Assembly: GCF_044923475.1 (NCBI RefSeq)
Contig: NZ_CP137338.1
Coordinates: 2,108,001 to 2,172,000, forward strand
DNA length: 64,000 nt
Origin: JAAURS01 sp044923475
GTDB lineage: Bacteria > Cyanobacteriota > Cyanobacteriia > Thermosynechococcales > Thermosynechococcaceae
Direction of reading: 5' to 3'
In this document: positions 43,837 through 52,492 of the stretch, in pieces
How positions within the stretch are numbered: the first letter of the stretch is position 1
Layout of the letters: every line of letters starts with the position of its first letter
The notes under the pieces: generated by a model
Databases searched by the model: none
Seen by the model: only the letters and a program-made list of their open reading frames with translations
What the model was told of the DNA's origin: nothing
Translations under genes and position numbers: made by a program

Positions 43837-45012
43837 CTACCATTCCCGCAGCGCGATCGCCAGTCCTTCCGCCATCTGAGGCGCGGCGTCCCCTGCCTCG
43901 ATCCGCTGCTGAATCGCAGAATAAGCTAGTTCTGGAGCGATCTGCTTGAGCGCCGCAACGAGATGTAGCCGTACCGTATAATCCGGGTCTTCGAACAGGT
44001 CGACCAGTGCGGGCAGCGCCGTCGGCTTTGCAATTTTTCCTAAAGCCAGCACGGCTCGCGCTCTGAGGGCGGGGGACTCCTGCAAGACGGGCGATCGGAT
44101 CAGTTCGACGACCCGTTCCGCAATTTCTGCTCGTTCCGCGATCTCGACCGGGCCCGAAAGACCGTTCAAAATTTCCAGCAAGAGCCGTTCCGGCAGGGGC
44201 GATTGTTGGGCCAGCCGATGCCAGAGGTCCAATAGCCCTTGGATTGCCGTTAAAGATCCGATCCATCCCAACGCCTGAATCAGGATTTGCTGGAGCTGCA
44301 CGGAAGTAGACGGCGCGCGGCATTTTTCGAGCAACGCGATCGCCGCCCTATCCGTCGCCAACCGCCCTAAAGCTCGTGCGGTTTGGGCCGCTACTTCAAA
44401 ATCGGCATCTTCGAGGCTCGGAAGGAGGCGCTCCACGAGATCTGCGGTCGACTGCTCTAGCGTACAGGCGGCCAACCCCGCGATCGCCGTTTTGCGAACC
44501 TCAGGACTCGGATCGCTCAACGCTCTCCATCGCACGGGACCGATTCGAGGATCTGCAAACCGATCGAGCGCTTCAAAGGCGCGCGCGCGCCCTCGATCCG
44601 ATCCGGTTTGGGCCACCTCCAGCAGTAGCGGCACCACCTCAGGCCGATCGATCTGCGTTAGCGCTTGTAGCGCCATCATCTGACGGCAAGGGTCTTCCAG
44701 GCATTTTGAGAGTCGATCGATGGCACTCGGTCCCAGTGCCGCCAGCCCTTGAGCGGCCATTTCCCTCACGTCTTCATCCTCCGACCGCTCCAGCAGCAGT
44801 CCGAGGGCCACGGCTGCGTCTGGATGCCCCAAAGAGCCCAGAATTTTAGCAATAAACCACTGAAGCTCGGCATCCGCCTCCGCTGCTTCGAGCAGCGCCA
44901 GCAGCGGATCGACGATCGCCTCGCCGTAGGTTTCAAGCTGCTTTGCCGCGTCCCAGCGAGTTTGAAAGTCGCCCACCCTTAAAGCGTCTAGCGCAGCAGC
45001 TCTCTCTTTCAC
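43837..45012 (-). CDS. HEAT-repeat protein (PBS-lyase-like repeats)
   Basis: A 391-residue alpha-solenoid built of about ten HEAT/E-Z-type repeats of ~31 residues (for example PDAAVALGLLLERSEDEDVREMAAQGLAALG and PTALPALVDLFEDPDYTVRLHLVAALKQI, given in part by these positions). Such repeats occur in phycobilin lyases and in general scaffolds. There is no lyase-specific partner domain and no phycobiliprotein gene nearby, so a scaffold role is as likely. Divergent from the GH57 gene across a region with a perfect 14-bp stem palindrome. Confidence 0.82.
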   Translation of the reverse strand: MKERAAALDALRVGDFQTRWDAAKQLETYGEAIVDPLLALLEAAEADAELQWFIAKILGSLGHPDAAVALGLLLERSEDEDVREMAAQGLAALGPSAIDRLSKCLEDPCRQMMALQALTQIDRPEVVPLLLEVAQTGSDRGRARAFEALDRFADPRIGPVRWRALSDPSPEVRKTAIAGLAACTLEQSTADLVERLLPSLEDADFEVAAQTARALGRLATDRAAIALLEKCRAPSTSVQLQQILIQALGWIGSLTAIQGLLDLWHRLAQQSPLPERLLLEILNGLSGPVEIAERAEIAERVVELIRSPVLQESPALRARAVLALGKIAKPTALPALVDLFEDPDYTVRLHLVAALKQIAPELAYSAIQQRIEAGDAAPQMAEGLAIALREW

Positions 45013-45088
45013 GGCTTCGCTCTGAGTCAGTTCTTTGTTCTATTCTACGCGCTCCAACCGTTTCCCTCGATCGAGAGATGGGGCGAAT

Positions 45089-45120
45089 GGATTTAGGTTG
45101 TGCTTTCACAACCTAAATCC
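45089..45120. promoter_or_regulatory. perfect 14-bp-stem palindrome upstream of GH57 gene
   Basis: GGATTTAGGTTGTG (45089-45102), loop CTTT, CACAACCTAAATCC (45107-45120). It has no mismatch and no T-run on either side, and lies in the divergent promoter region between the HEAT and GH57 genes. It could be an operator, a cruciform site or an mRNA leader hairpin. Confidence 0.6.
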
Positions 45121-45202
45121 TGGTGAAGCGACCCATATACAATTAATGTGGACAAAGGTAACGAACTCTCTGCTTAATTAAGGCTCCCCTGCAACTGCGC
45201 TT

Positions 45203-47428
45203 ATGTCTTATCCCCTTCACGTTGCATTTATTTGGCACCAACATCAGCCCCTCTACAAAAGCTGCATCACCGGACAATACCACCTGCCCTGGGTCCGCCT
45301 GCACGGCGTCAAAGACTATCTAGACCTGATCCTGCTGCTCGAAAAATACCCTAAGCTGCACCAGACGGTAAATCTAGTCCCGTCGCTGATGCTGCAAATT
45401 GAAGACTATGTGGAGGGGAAGGCGATCGACCCTTACTTGGCCGCAACGCTGACGCCGCCGGAGCAGTTCACCTTAGAACAAAAAGAATTTACCCTTCATC
45501 ACTTCTTTGACGCCCAGCATCACACCCTCATCGATCCCCACCCCCGCTACTCGGAGCTGTACGGCCAACGTCAAGACAAAGGCGAAGCTTGGTGTCTTCA
45601 AAACTGGTCGATGCAGGACTACGGCGACTTGTTGGCTTGGCATAACCTGGCCTGGATCGATCCGCTGTTTTGGGACGATCCCGAAATCGCCCAGTGGCTG
45701 GAGCAAGATCGCAACTTTAGCCTGAGCGATCGCCAGCGCATCATTGCCAAACACCGCCAAATTATCAGCCGCATTCTGCCCCAGCATCGCAAAATGCAGG
45801 ACAGCGGCCAGTTAGAGGTCACGACGACGCCCTACACGCACCCCATCTTGCCGCTGTTGGCCGATACTCGGGCCGGACGGGTGGCAGTGCCTCAAATGCA
45901 GTTGCCCCACCAGCGGTTCCAGTGGGAGGAGGACATTCCGCGCCACTTGAAGAAGGCTTGGAAAATGTATGAAGAGCGGTTTGGCCGCGTCCCTCGGGGG
46001 CTGTGGCCGTCGGAGCAGTCCGTGAGTCCCGGCATTTTGCCCTATGTGGCCGAACAGGGCTTTCAGTGGCTGTGTTCCGATGAGGCGGTTCTGGGCTGGA
46101 CGCTCAAACACTTTTTCCATCGGGATGGGTACGGCAATGTCCTAGAGCCGGAGCTGATGTATCAGCCCTATCGCCTAGAAACACCCCAAGGCGATTTGGC
46201 GATCGTGTTTCGCGATCACCGTCTTTCAGATCTGGTGGGCTTTACCTATAGCGCCATGAATCCCCAGGCAGCGGCCTCGGACTTGATCGGACACCTCAAG
46301 GCGATCGACCATTCTTTGCAGGCCAGACACAAAGACGAGGACTTAGATCAACCCTGGCTCGTTACCATTGCCTTGGATGGGGAAAACTGCTGGGAATTTT
46401 ACGAGAAAGACGGGATTCCATTTTTAGAAAGTTTGTACGGCCAGTTGAGCGATCGCGAAGATATCAAGCTGGTGACGGTTTCGGAACATATTTCTCAATA
46501 TCCGCCTCGCACAAAGCTCCCTTCTGACAAGCTGCACAGCGGCTCGTGGGTAGACGGTAGCTTTACGACTTGGATTGGAGATCCGGTCAAAAATCGCGCT
46601 TGGGATTTGTTGACGGCAGCCAGACAAGTGCTGGCCCAGCATCCCGAAGCTACGGAAGAAGCCAATCCTGCTGCTTGGGAAGCCCTCTATGCGGCGGAGG
46701 GATCTGATTGGTTCTGGTGGTTTGGGGAAGGGCATTCTTCTAACCAAGACGCCATCTTCGATTTGCTGTTTCGCGAGCATTTGTTTGCTCTCTATAAAGC
46801 GCTGGATGAAACGCCGCCCGAAGCGCTGCGCCATCCCCTCGAGCAGCACGAGGCCAAGCAAGATCGTCGGCCCCAAAGCTTCATCCATCCCACGATCGAT
46901 GGCATGGGTGACGAGCAAGATTGGGACCACGCCGGACGCATTACGGTGGCCGGAGCGCGGGGTACGATGCATCGCAGCAGCCCCGTCCAGCGTCTTTGGT
47001 ATGGCTTAGACCACCTCAACTTCTATTTCCGTTTTGATTTTCAGGCTGGAAAACAGCTCGGGACGGATATTCCGCCAGAACTGCATTTGTTTTGGTACTA
47101 TCCCGGCCAGACCATGCACAATAGCCCCATGCGTTTAGCTGGATTGCCCAATACGGCTCCCGTTAATTACAATTTCCGGCATCACGTCGGGGTGAATTTA
47201 GTCAACGGTGTCATTTGGATGGAGGAAGCGGGAGACTACCAGCAGTGGGAGGGGCGATCGCACCGGATCCGGATGGGTCTTAAGGACTGCCTGGAAATTG
47301 CCGTCCCCTGGTCCGACCTTCACGTCCAGCCAGACTGGCCTTTAGAAGTTTTGGCTGTTTTATCGACAGACGGTCAGTTTGTAGACTATATCCCAGAAGA
47401 TGCGCCGGTCCCGCTCCAGGTGCCATAA
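45203..47428 (+). CDS. glycoside hydrolase family 57 protein (alpha-amylase/4-alpha-glucanotransferase type)
   Basis: A 741-residue GH57 enzyme: HVAFIWHQHQPLY at 6-18, the probable nucleophile Glu271 in LWPSEQS, and the acid/base Asp392 in TIALDGENCWEFY. The N-terminal (beta/alpha)7 barrel is followed by helical and beta C-terminal regions (ending VPWSDLHVQPDWPLEVLAVL). It probably acts on alpha-1,4 glucan (glycogen) in the cytosol. Phosphoglucomutase lies at 62 kb, but that is too distant to be an operon. There is no signal peptide. Confidence 0.9.
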   Translation: MSYPLHVAFIWHQHQPLYKSCITGQYHLPWVRLHGVKDYLDLILLLEKYPKLHQTVNLVPSLMLQIEDYVEGKAIDPYLAATLTPPEQFTLEQKEFTLHHFFDAQHHTLIDPHPRYSELYGQRQDKGEAWCLQNWSMQDYGDLLAWHNLAWIDPLFWDDPEIAQWLEQDRNFSLSDRQRIIAKHRQIISRILPQHRKMQDSGQLEVTTTPYTHPILPLLADTRAGRVAVPQMQLPHQRFQWEEDIPRHLKKAWKMYEERFGRVPRGLWPSEQSVSPGILPYVAEQGFQWLCSDEAVLGWTLKHFFHRDGYGNVLEPELMYQPYRLETPQGDLAIVFRDHRLSDLVGFTYSAMNPQAAASDLIGHLKAIDHSLQARHKDEDLDQPWLVTIALDGENCWEFYEKDGIPFLESLYGQLSDREDIKLVTVSEHISQYPPRTKLPSDKLHSGSWVDGSFTTWIGDPVKNRAWDLLTAARQVLAQHPEATEEANPAAWEALYAAEGSDWFWWFGEGHSSNQDAIFDLLFREHLFALYKALDETPPEALRHPLEQHEAKQDRRPQSFIHPTIDGMGDEQDWDHAGRITVAGARGTMHRSSPVQRLWYGLDHLNFYFRFDFQAGKQLGTDIPPELHLFWYYPGQTMHNSPMRLAGLPNTAPVNYNFRHHVGVNLVNGVIWMEEAGDYQQWEGRSHRIRMGLKDCLEIAVPWSDLHVQPDWPLEVLAVLSTDGQFVDYIPEDAPVPLQVP

Positions 47429-47453
47429 TTTTGGGAGTTTAGAGTCTTAAGTC

Positions 47454-48587
47454 ATGATGCCTTGGAATCTGCCAGCGGTTTTTGCGGGTGTATCGGTTGC
47501 TGTAGCGGTTGCGAGCGTCGCACCTGCTGCGGCCCCAAGCAGCGCTGCGGTCAACCAAGTAGCCAGAAGCATAACGGTTCGCATTGTCGGCAATGGCGGA
47601 TCGGGTTCGGGAGCGCTCGTTCGCAAGGAGGGTAAAACCTATACGCTGCTGACGGCGGCCCATGTGCTATCCAATCCAAATGCAGCCTACGAGGCGATCG
47701 CCCCCGACGGGCAGCGCTACGCCCTCGACCGCAAGTCGATTAAAACCCACGATCGTGCGGATTTGGCGATCGCTCAGTTTGCGAGTGCCCAGTCCTATGC
47801 GGTGGCGAAAATCGGCAGTTCTGAAGGGGTTGCAGAGGGCGCGCCCATTTATGTGGCGGGGTTTCCAGCCAAGACGGCTGCGATGACGGAATCTATCTAC
47901 AATTTCACGAAGGGCGAAATTACCGCCGCGCCCGCCCAACCGTTTAAGGATGGCTACGGTCTGGTCTATACCAATACGACGCTTCCGGGAATGAGCGGCG
48001 GCCCGATTTTGAATGAGGATGGTGCTTTAATCGGTATCCACGGACGGGCGGATGCTAAGGCGGAACTCCAAGACCAGCAGCTTAATCCTCAGATTTATGT
48101 CAAGTCTGGTGTCAATCTTGGCATTCCAGTTGGCTCGCTTTTTAGCCTGATTCCAAAGGAAAAACTGACCCTCGCTGCGGCTTCGTCTGCGGTCAATTCA
48201 ACGGTTATTTCGGCGGAAGATCGAACGTTGATAAAAGATTTGATGATGCAATCTAACTTTAAGCTGCGTCAAAACGATCTGGGAGGGGCGATCGCCGCTT
48301 TGGACCAGGTGGTGCGTTTAGATCCCAACAATATCGAAGCATTTAACGAGCGCGGTTCGCTTTATCTGATGAAGCGCGATTTCTTGGCGGCGGTGACGGA
48401 TTTTCGGCAGACGGTGCAGATCGATCCGAATTTTGCGGGAGGATATTACAACCAGGGAATTGCCTATCTCCGCAGCGGTAGCCCCCGTGAGGCACAAGCA
48501 AATTTCAAAAAGGCGGCTGAGCTATTTAAGGCGTTGGGGAATACTCAAATGTACAAAAAAACAATGCAACAGTTGAAGGGGTTTTAG
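47454..48587 (+). CDS. exported trypsin-like serine protease with TPR repeats
   Basis: A 377-residue protein. A hydrophobic N-terminus (about 8-32) ending in Ala-rich sequence acts as signal peptide or anchor. A trypsin-like domain (36-220) has His70 (LLTAAHVL), Asp103 (HDRADLAI) and Ser181 (LPGMSGGPI), the complete triad. Three TPR motifs (260-370; LRQNDLGGAIAALDQVVRLDPNN, FLAAVTDFRQTVQIDPN) follow. A periplasmic quality-control or processing role is inferred. Two ATGs occur in tandem at 47454/47457. Confidence 0.88.
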   Translation: MMPWNLPAVFAGVSVAVAVASVAPAAAPSSAAVNQVARSITVRIVGNGGSGSGALVRKEGKTYTLLTAAHVLSNPNAAYEAIAPDGQRYALDRKSIKTHDRADLAIAQFASAQSYAVAKIGSSEGVAEGAPIYVAGFPAKTAAMTESIYNFTKGEITAAPAQPFKDGYGLVYTNTTLPGMSGGPILNEDGALIGIHGRADAKAELQDQQLNPQIYVKSGVNLGIPVGSLFSLIPKEKLTLAAASSAVNSTVISAEDRTLIKDLMMQSNFKLRQNDLGGAIAALDQVVRLDPNNIEAFNERGSLYLMKRDFLAAVTDFRQTVQIDPNFAGGYYNQGIAYLRSGSPREAQANFKKAAELFKALGNTQMYKKTMQQLKGF

Positions 48588-48589
48588 CC

Positions 48590-48772
48590 ATGACTAAAAC
48601 CAATGATGCATTGAAAATCCTTGAAGCATTAACTGAAAAGGATGAAGAGATTGAGGAGATGGTTCGAGAAGCCTCATTGAACGCACGAGTGGCACAGATC
48701 GTCATGGTAGTGGCATCCCTTCTACCCAATAAACAGCCCCACATCCACATGAAAAAGCTGAGCGAGAGCTGA
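48590..48772 (+). pseudogene. N-terminal fragment of an XRE-type antitoxin
   Basis: Sixty residues starting MTKTNDALKILEALTEKDEEIEEMVREASLNARVAQIV match the leader helix region of RelE/HigB-partner XRE antitoxins, which should continue into YEARTEAGLTQ..-type HTH. Instead the frame changes to MVVASLLPNK and stops inside the convergent HigA-like gene. The HTH is missing and no adjacent toxin is found, so it is a relic. Confidence 0.5.
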
Positions 48773-49183
48773 GGCTTGAGCCTTGCTAATGTCTCGTTTA
48801 CCGTTAACGACCTCAGAGACAACGCCGCGAGAGCCAATAATCCCTACTAGGTCAGCCTGTTTGAGATCGTGTTCTTCCATGAGGTGCAGCAAAATAGAGC
48901 GCGGGGTTGCTAAATCGCCCTGAGAAGCCACATCAAAAGAATAGTGTTCATCCTCAAACCGTTCGATGAGCTGTACTAAAAGCTCAAGGAGAGAGTTCTC
49001 TTCGGGCGATCGGTTTTGAATTGCCATGAGCGTTTGAACCACTTCCAAAGCCCTTTTATTATCATCCTCAGACGTAATGGGCATGGGGAGATACTTGGTC
49101 AGCAAAGCCCCGTAGGCTTCAGGATCGATAGAAAGGGTTGCACTTCCAGTCATCTTTGTCATACTCTGCATGGGTGAGAACAT
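48722..49183 (-). CDS. HigA-like HTH antitoxin/regulator
   Basis: A 153-residue protein. An N-terminal helical region (EVVQTLMAIQNRSPEENSLLELLVQLIERFEDEHY) precedes an XRE HTH at 100-150 (LHLMEEHDLKQADLVGIIGSRGVVSEVVNGKRDISKAQASALAQLFHV), as in HigA of HigBA. No HigB gene adjoins it; instead it follows a VapC-like toxin gene by 3 bp. It may serve as a third regulatory component of the Phd-VapC module. Confidence 0.8.
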   Translation of the reverse strand: MFSPMQSMTKMTGSATLSIDPEAYGALLTKYLPMPITSEDDNKRALEVVQTLMAIQNRSPEENSLLELLVQLIERFEDEHYSFDVASQGDLATPRSILLHLMEEHDLKQADLVGIIGSRGVVSEVVNGKRDISKAQASALAQLFHVDVGLFIG

Positions 49184-49186
49184 ACT

Positions 49187-49597
49187 TCATTCATCCTCAA
49201 CAAAAGGAATGACGGTCAATCCAGGAATCCGTTTGAATTCACGTCCATTACCCGTGAGTACAGCAAAACCATGCTGTAGGGCAGTTGCAGCAATAATCAG
49301 ATCGTGAGCGCCAATTAACTCACCCTTTTGACGGAGGGAGCCATAGAGTTCAGAATGAATCCGAGCAGTAGCAGCAGAGAATTCTAGGGCAGGGAAAAGC
49401 GTCAATACGCCCTCCACAAAAGCCTTACGTTGGTTTTGTCTACCCTCAGAATTGGCAAGATGGACGCCAACCAAAAGTTCCGGGACAGTAATTGCACTGA
49501 TGTAGGCAGTACCGTAATCAGCGAATTGAGAAAACGGATGGGTGCGCGAGTTACGTTCCGCCTGAATCAAAACATTGGAATCTAGAATTAGTCCCAT
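49187..49597 (-). CDS. PIN-domain ribonuclease toxin, VapC type
   Basis: A 136-residue PIN domain: MGLILDSNVLIQAERN with Asp6 and Glu14, YISAITVPELLVGV, LIGAHDLIIAATALQHG with the third acidic residue, and VLTGNGREFKRIPGL. VapC toxins cleave RNA using Mg2+ held by these acidic residues. The start overlaps the antitoxin stop by 10 bp, the usual translational coupling. Confidence 0.92.
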   Translation of the reverse strand: MGLILDSNVLIQAERNSRTHPFSQFADYGTAYISAITVPELLVGVHLANSEGRQNQRKAFVEGVLTLFPALEFSAATARIHSELYGSLRQKGELIGAHDLIIAATALQHGFAVLTGNGREFKRIPGLTVIPFVEDE

Positions 49598-49863
49598 AGA
49601 GAATCAGGAAGCGTCGCGTTATGGCGAATGTCATCAAGGCTTGCTTCAAACAAAGCAGCATCTTCAGGGTCAAGGCGCGGCAGTTGTGCCCATTGTTCGT
49701 CAAGGTCAGCAATGCTCAAGGTTGCAGAAGGTGCAGCAGGAATAATCTTAGCAATTACTTCATTACCGCGCTCAATCTCAAAACTTGCACCTTGATAGCG
49801 GACGCGATTGATGAGGTCAGAAAAATTACGGGAGGCATGGGTCGCAGAAATCCGGTTCATCAT
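49588..49863 (-). CDS. Phd/YefM-family antitoxin
   Basis: A 91-residue protein: MMNRISATHASRNFSDLINRVRYQG with EIERGNEVIAKIIPA is the Phd/YefM DNA-binding fold; the acidic C-terminal tail (LDEQWAQLPRLDPEDAALFEASLDDIR) would wrap and neutralise the PIN toxin. ATG 49863 is preferred to an upstream TTG at 49881. Confidence 0.88.
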   Translation of the reverse strand: MMNRISATHASRNFSDLINRVRYQGASFEIERGNEVIAKIIPAAPSATLSIADLDEQWAQLPRLDPEDAALFEASLDDIRHNATLPDSLWD

Positions 49864-49962
49864 TGAAGAAAACCTACTCAAATTTCCATATAATCAGATT
49901 ATCAGATTTGATAGAGTATTGACACAGAATGAGCAGCCTAAAATGAGCCCGATCGAGATTGC

Positions 49963-50613
49963 CTAAGGCATTGACAGCTTTTGCTTGAGCCAGGCGCGAA
50001 ACTCTAGCTCTGCTGAGACTTCATCCTGTTGGGCTGCTTCTAAAAAACGGTAGAGGTCTGCTTTTTCGATGATGGGAAAGGTGGGACTGCGATCGCACTC
50101 AACATAGCTTTGCCCTTGAAGTTGATAAATGCGCCATACCTCGCCATTAAATCGCCAGAATTCTGGAATGCCCAACTTGGCATATAAAACATTTTTTCTG
50201 ATATCTGTGTTGGTAATATCCACCTCAACCACTAAATCGGGTGGCGGATCTTGGGAGAAATCAACCCGACGGCCTGTTACTTTGGGTTGGTTTTGAATGT
50301 AGTATTCATTGTCTGGTTCAGCACTTCGGTCTAAATCTTCGCGATCTAGGGTAGTTGAACCCATTGTTTTGATCTTTAAGCCTAGCTCCACCACCAAAAT
50401 TCGAATAAATAAATCAATGAGTCGAGCCGCTCTTTCATGTTCTTCTAGAGGCATGGTGAGTTCTAGGGTTCCACAATCGTAGGTAAACCGGACGCGACTT
50501 CGGTTTTCTAGAAGTCTTCGCAGTTGCTGGTATGCCTGCCAGTCTAGGTTGCGGAGGGTGATACGCTTTTCGCCAATGGGGGCGATCGCACTACGGTCTA
50601 TAGATAAAACCAT
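49963..50613 (-). CDS. Uma2 family endonuclease-like protein
   Basis: A 216-residue Uma2 protein: MPLEEHERAARLIDLFIRIL, DPPPDLVVEVDITNTDIRKN with the catalytic Asp/Glu strands, and LGIPEFWRFNGEVWRIYQL. It belongs to the subfamily with a ~50-residue N-terminal extension (RNLDWQAYQQLRRLLENRSRVRFTYDCGTLEL). The function is unknown; it is a second Uma2 in the window besides 19776-20363. Confidence 0.86.
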   Translation of the reverse strand: MVLSIDRSAIAPIGEKRITLRNLDWQAYQQLRRLLENRSRVRFTYDCGTLELTMPLEEHERAARLIDLFIRILVVELGLKIKTMGSTTLDREDLDRSAEPDNEYYIQNQPKVTGRRVDFSQDPPPDLVVEVDITNTDIRKNVLYAKLGIPEFWRFNGEVWRIYQLQGQSYVECDRSPTFPIIEKADLYRFLEAAQQDEVSAELEFRAWLKQKLSMP

Positions 50614-50665
50614 TTCAGTTCACCGATTGCTTCCTTTTAGCCTAACGCCTCGTAACAACAGCGGC

Positions 50666-51331
50666 TCATATTGCTTGCGTATCTTGGGTTTGTTCTCGAA
50701 TCACAGCGCTCCAGTTATCGCCTTCCACTGCCGCTTCTAACGCCTGCTGCCGTTCTGCATCAGTTTGGGCTTGGGACGCTTCTTGGTGAAGGCTTCCGTC
50801 CGCCATTGCCCGCCGGAGCTTCAGCTTTTTCGCTTCGTAGGCTTCGCGTTCGGCGGGGGACATGGTTTGACTGGCGGCATCTTTGACAGTGCCTGCCCAG
50901 GTGCCATTGGTGTCGGCATTTCCCGGTGGAGTTTGGGGCAGTTCGGCAATCCAGGCATCCCGGAGCTGTTCTATTTCTTCGCGTTTGGGGAATTTGAAGG
51001 GCTGGACTTTGACGAAGGCGCAGGTATCTGCCCCGTGCTGGGTCAGGTGGCTTTTGAGGGAAAGGGTGACGTTGCGGGAGTAGCCGATATATTGGGTCTG
51101 GCGATCGCGATCGAGCACGGCATAGACGCCAGCAACTTTGGCCTCGGCGGTTTCCGCACACCAGGTTTCGAGATCGACGACGCTTTCTGAATTGATTTCT
51201 AGGTTGGGTGCTTCCGGTACCGAAATGGAATGTTCGTCGTCGGAACTGTACAGAAAATCGTGCAAACCGCGATGGGCTTGGGGGACGTTTTGATGCTCGA
51301 TGGACGTTGAGGGGTCGGTGTTCACTTGCAT
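50666..51331 (-). CDS. GIY-YIG nuclease-family protein
   Basis: A 221-residue protein. A GIY-YIG core lies at about 62-130: VAGVYAVLDRDRQTQYIGYSRNV carries the GVY...YIG pair, with the following Arg and the LRDAWIAELP helix. The rest is polar and Ala/Glu-rich. It is a cyanobacterial stand-alone type; the DNA substrate is unknown. Confidence 0.78.
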   Translation of the reverse strand: MQVNTDPSTSIEHQNVPQAHRGLHDFLYSSDDEHSISVPEAPNLEINSESVVDLETWCAETAEAKVAGVYAVLDRDRQTQYIGYSRNVTLSLKSHLTQHGADTCAFVKVQPFKFPKREEIEQLRDAWIAELPQTPPGNADTNGTWAGTVKDAASQTMSPAEREAYEAKKLKLRRAMADGSLHQEASQAQTDAERQQALEAAVEGDNWSAVIREQTQDTQAI

Positions 51332-51433
51332 CGCTCCAGGAATGGCTTTTAACTATTATCGTCTGAGGATTGTTCTAACGTAGAAAAAGTGAACAAATGT
51401 TTCTTGACAAAATTTAGTTCTCAGAGGTTCATT

Positions 51434-51602
51434 TCACTCTTCGAAAAGGGCATTTTCAATTGCCTCTACAACCTTTCAAAAAAGTGCTTCGGCTCTTCTT
51501 GATCCAAGGTAATAAGAAAGACCAATATATTCCTCTGTATAGCTTTCAACCTTCATCCGCGAAGCTGTTGTATTATTGAGCACATATTTCAGCAGAAACC
51601 CA
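51434..51602 (-). pseudogene. C-terminal remnant of an unidentified protein
   Basis: A frame reading LLKYVLNNTTASRMKVESYTEEYIGLSYYLGSRRAEALF is broken by a frameshift at a T6 run and resumes as KVVEAIENALFEE before a stop. The coherent continuation across the shift indicates a decayed gene. The family is not recognised. Confidence 0.35.
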
Positions 51603-51615
51603 GAAGCGCCACGCC

Positions 51616-51789
51616 CTAACAGTCGTTTTTAAACGGAATCCGATCGGCTTCAAGAATAACAACCTTTCCATCTTGCCAAACTGCAATCTCTTCCCCCAGC
51701 TTGCGATGACGTGCGATTGCCTGAGCTACTGCAATCTTTCCCCCCTCAGCAATCTTTTGATGTAATGTCTTAATCTCCTCATTTGTCAT
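51616..51789 (-). CDS. 57-residue protein overlapping the zeta-like kinase gene
   Basis: ATG 51789 overlaps the stop of the upstream gene as ATGA, so translation is coupled. The product (MTNEEIKTLHQKIAEGGKIA...) is short and soluble, with an N-terminal helix and a beta hairpin (EIAVWQDGKVVILEADRIP). Position and size suggest an antitoxin or accessory factor for the zeta-like kinase. No family name is known to me. Confidence 0.6.
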   Translation of the reverse strand: MTNEEIKTLHQKIAEGGKIAVAQAIARHRKLGEEIAVWQDGKVVILEADRIPFKNDC

Positions 51790-52358
51790 AGCTTTACCCT
51801 ATAAATTTGATTCCAAATAGTTTGGTCATAAATCATGAATTGTCGATCGGCGATACATTCAGAAACAAGACGAAATTCTTTACCTGAATTGTCAAAAATC
51901 ATCCAATTATCCGCCATCAGTAGATAAAGTTCAACCAAATTTTTGAGTCCGCGCTCATAACGTCTGCGAACGACCTCCACTGGGATATCATGCCCTCCAC
52001 TTGCAACCCGTCTTGCCACTCGTTCAACTGCTAAATCAGCACTTGGGAGCCACAGATAAATCAAGTTTATCCTGTAGCCCCTAATTTTACAGCGATTCAT
52101 AAATGGGACAAACGTCCGAGCCGCCAAAGTCGTTTCAAAAGCAAAATCAACCCCTGCATCTGCCAGTGTTTGCAATCGTTCCAGCATCAACCGCCCAGAT
52201 TGCATCGCCATCGACTCTGGATTCAGCGGGGATAATCCTGCTGCGATCGCATCCGCATTCACATATTCAAAAATCTGTAAAAAGCGAGGCAACACCGTCA
52301 GCGCTACAGTCGTTTTGCCTGACCCATTTGCACCACCGATGACATAAAGATTAGGCAT
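51786..52358 (-). CDS. zeta-toxin-like P-loop kinase
   Basis: A 190-residue protein: Walker A GGANGSGKTT (8-17), NADAIAAGLSPLNPE, the DFAFETTLA motif and IYLWLPSADLAVERVARRVASGGHDIPVEVVRRRY with the lid arginines. This is the cyanobacterial zeta/AAA_33 type. Zeta toxins phosphorylate UDP-N-acetylglucosamine; whether this one is a toxin or a benign kinase cannot be read. It is followed by an overlapping 57-residue ORF. Confidence 0.85.
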   Translation of the reverse strand: MPNLYVIGGANGSGKTTVALTVLPRFLQIFEYVNADAIAAGLSPLNPESMAMQSGRLMLERLQTLADAGVDFAFETTLAARTFVPFMNRCKIRGYRINLIYLWLPSADLAVERVARRVASGGHDIPVEVVRRRYERGLKNLVELYLLMADNWMIFDNSGKEFRLVSECIADRQFMIYDQTIWNQIYRVKL

Positions 52359-52492
52359 TAGATTACGTAAAAACCTGTCTCATGAGTTAACTTTCGGCGT
52401 CCAGTAGATGTAATGATCGTGATTGACCGACACATCCTTGAACACTTTGTCAGATCGCTTGGGGGACAGCAATGGGAGGAAAGCAATGTTTA

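Noticed and set aside
43712..44323. 203-residue minus-strand frame overlapping the HEAT gene
   Set aside because: A shadow of the HEAT-repeat frame, Arg/Gly/Ala-rich with no domain, extending into the palindromic element.
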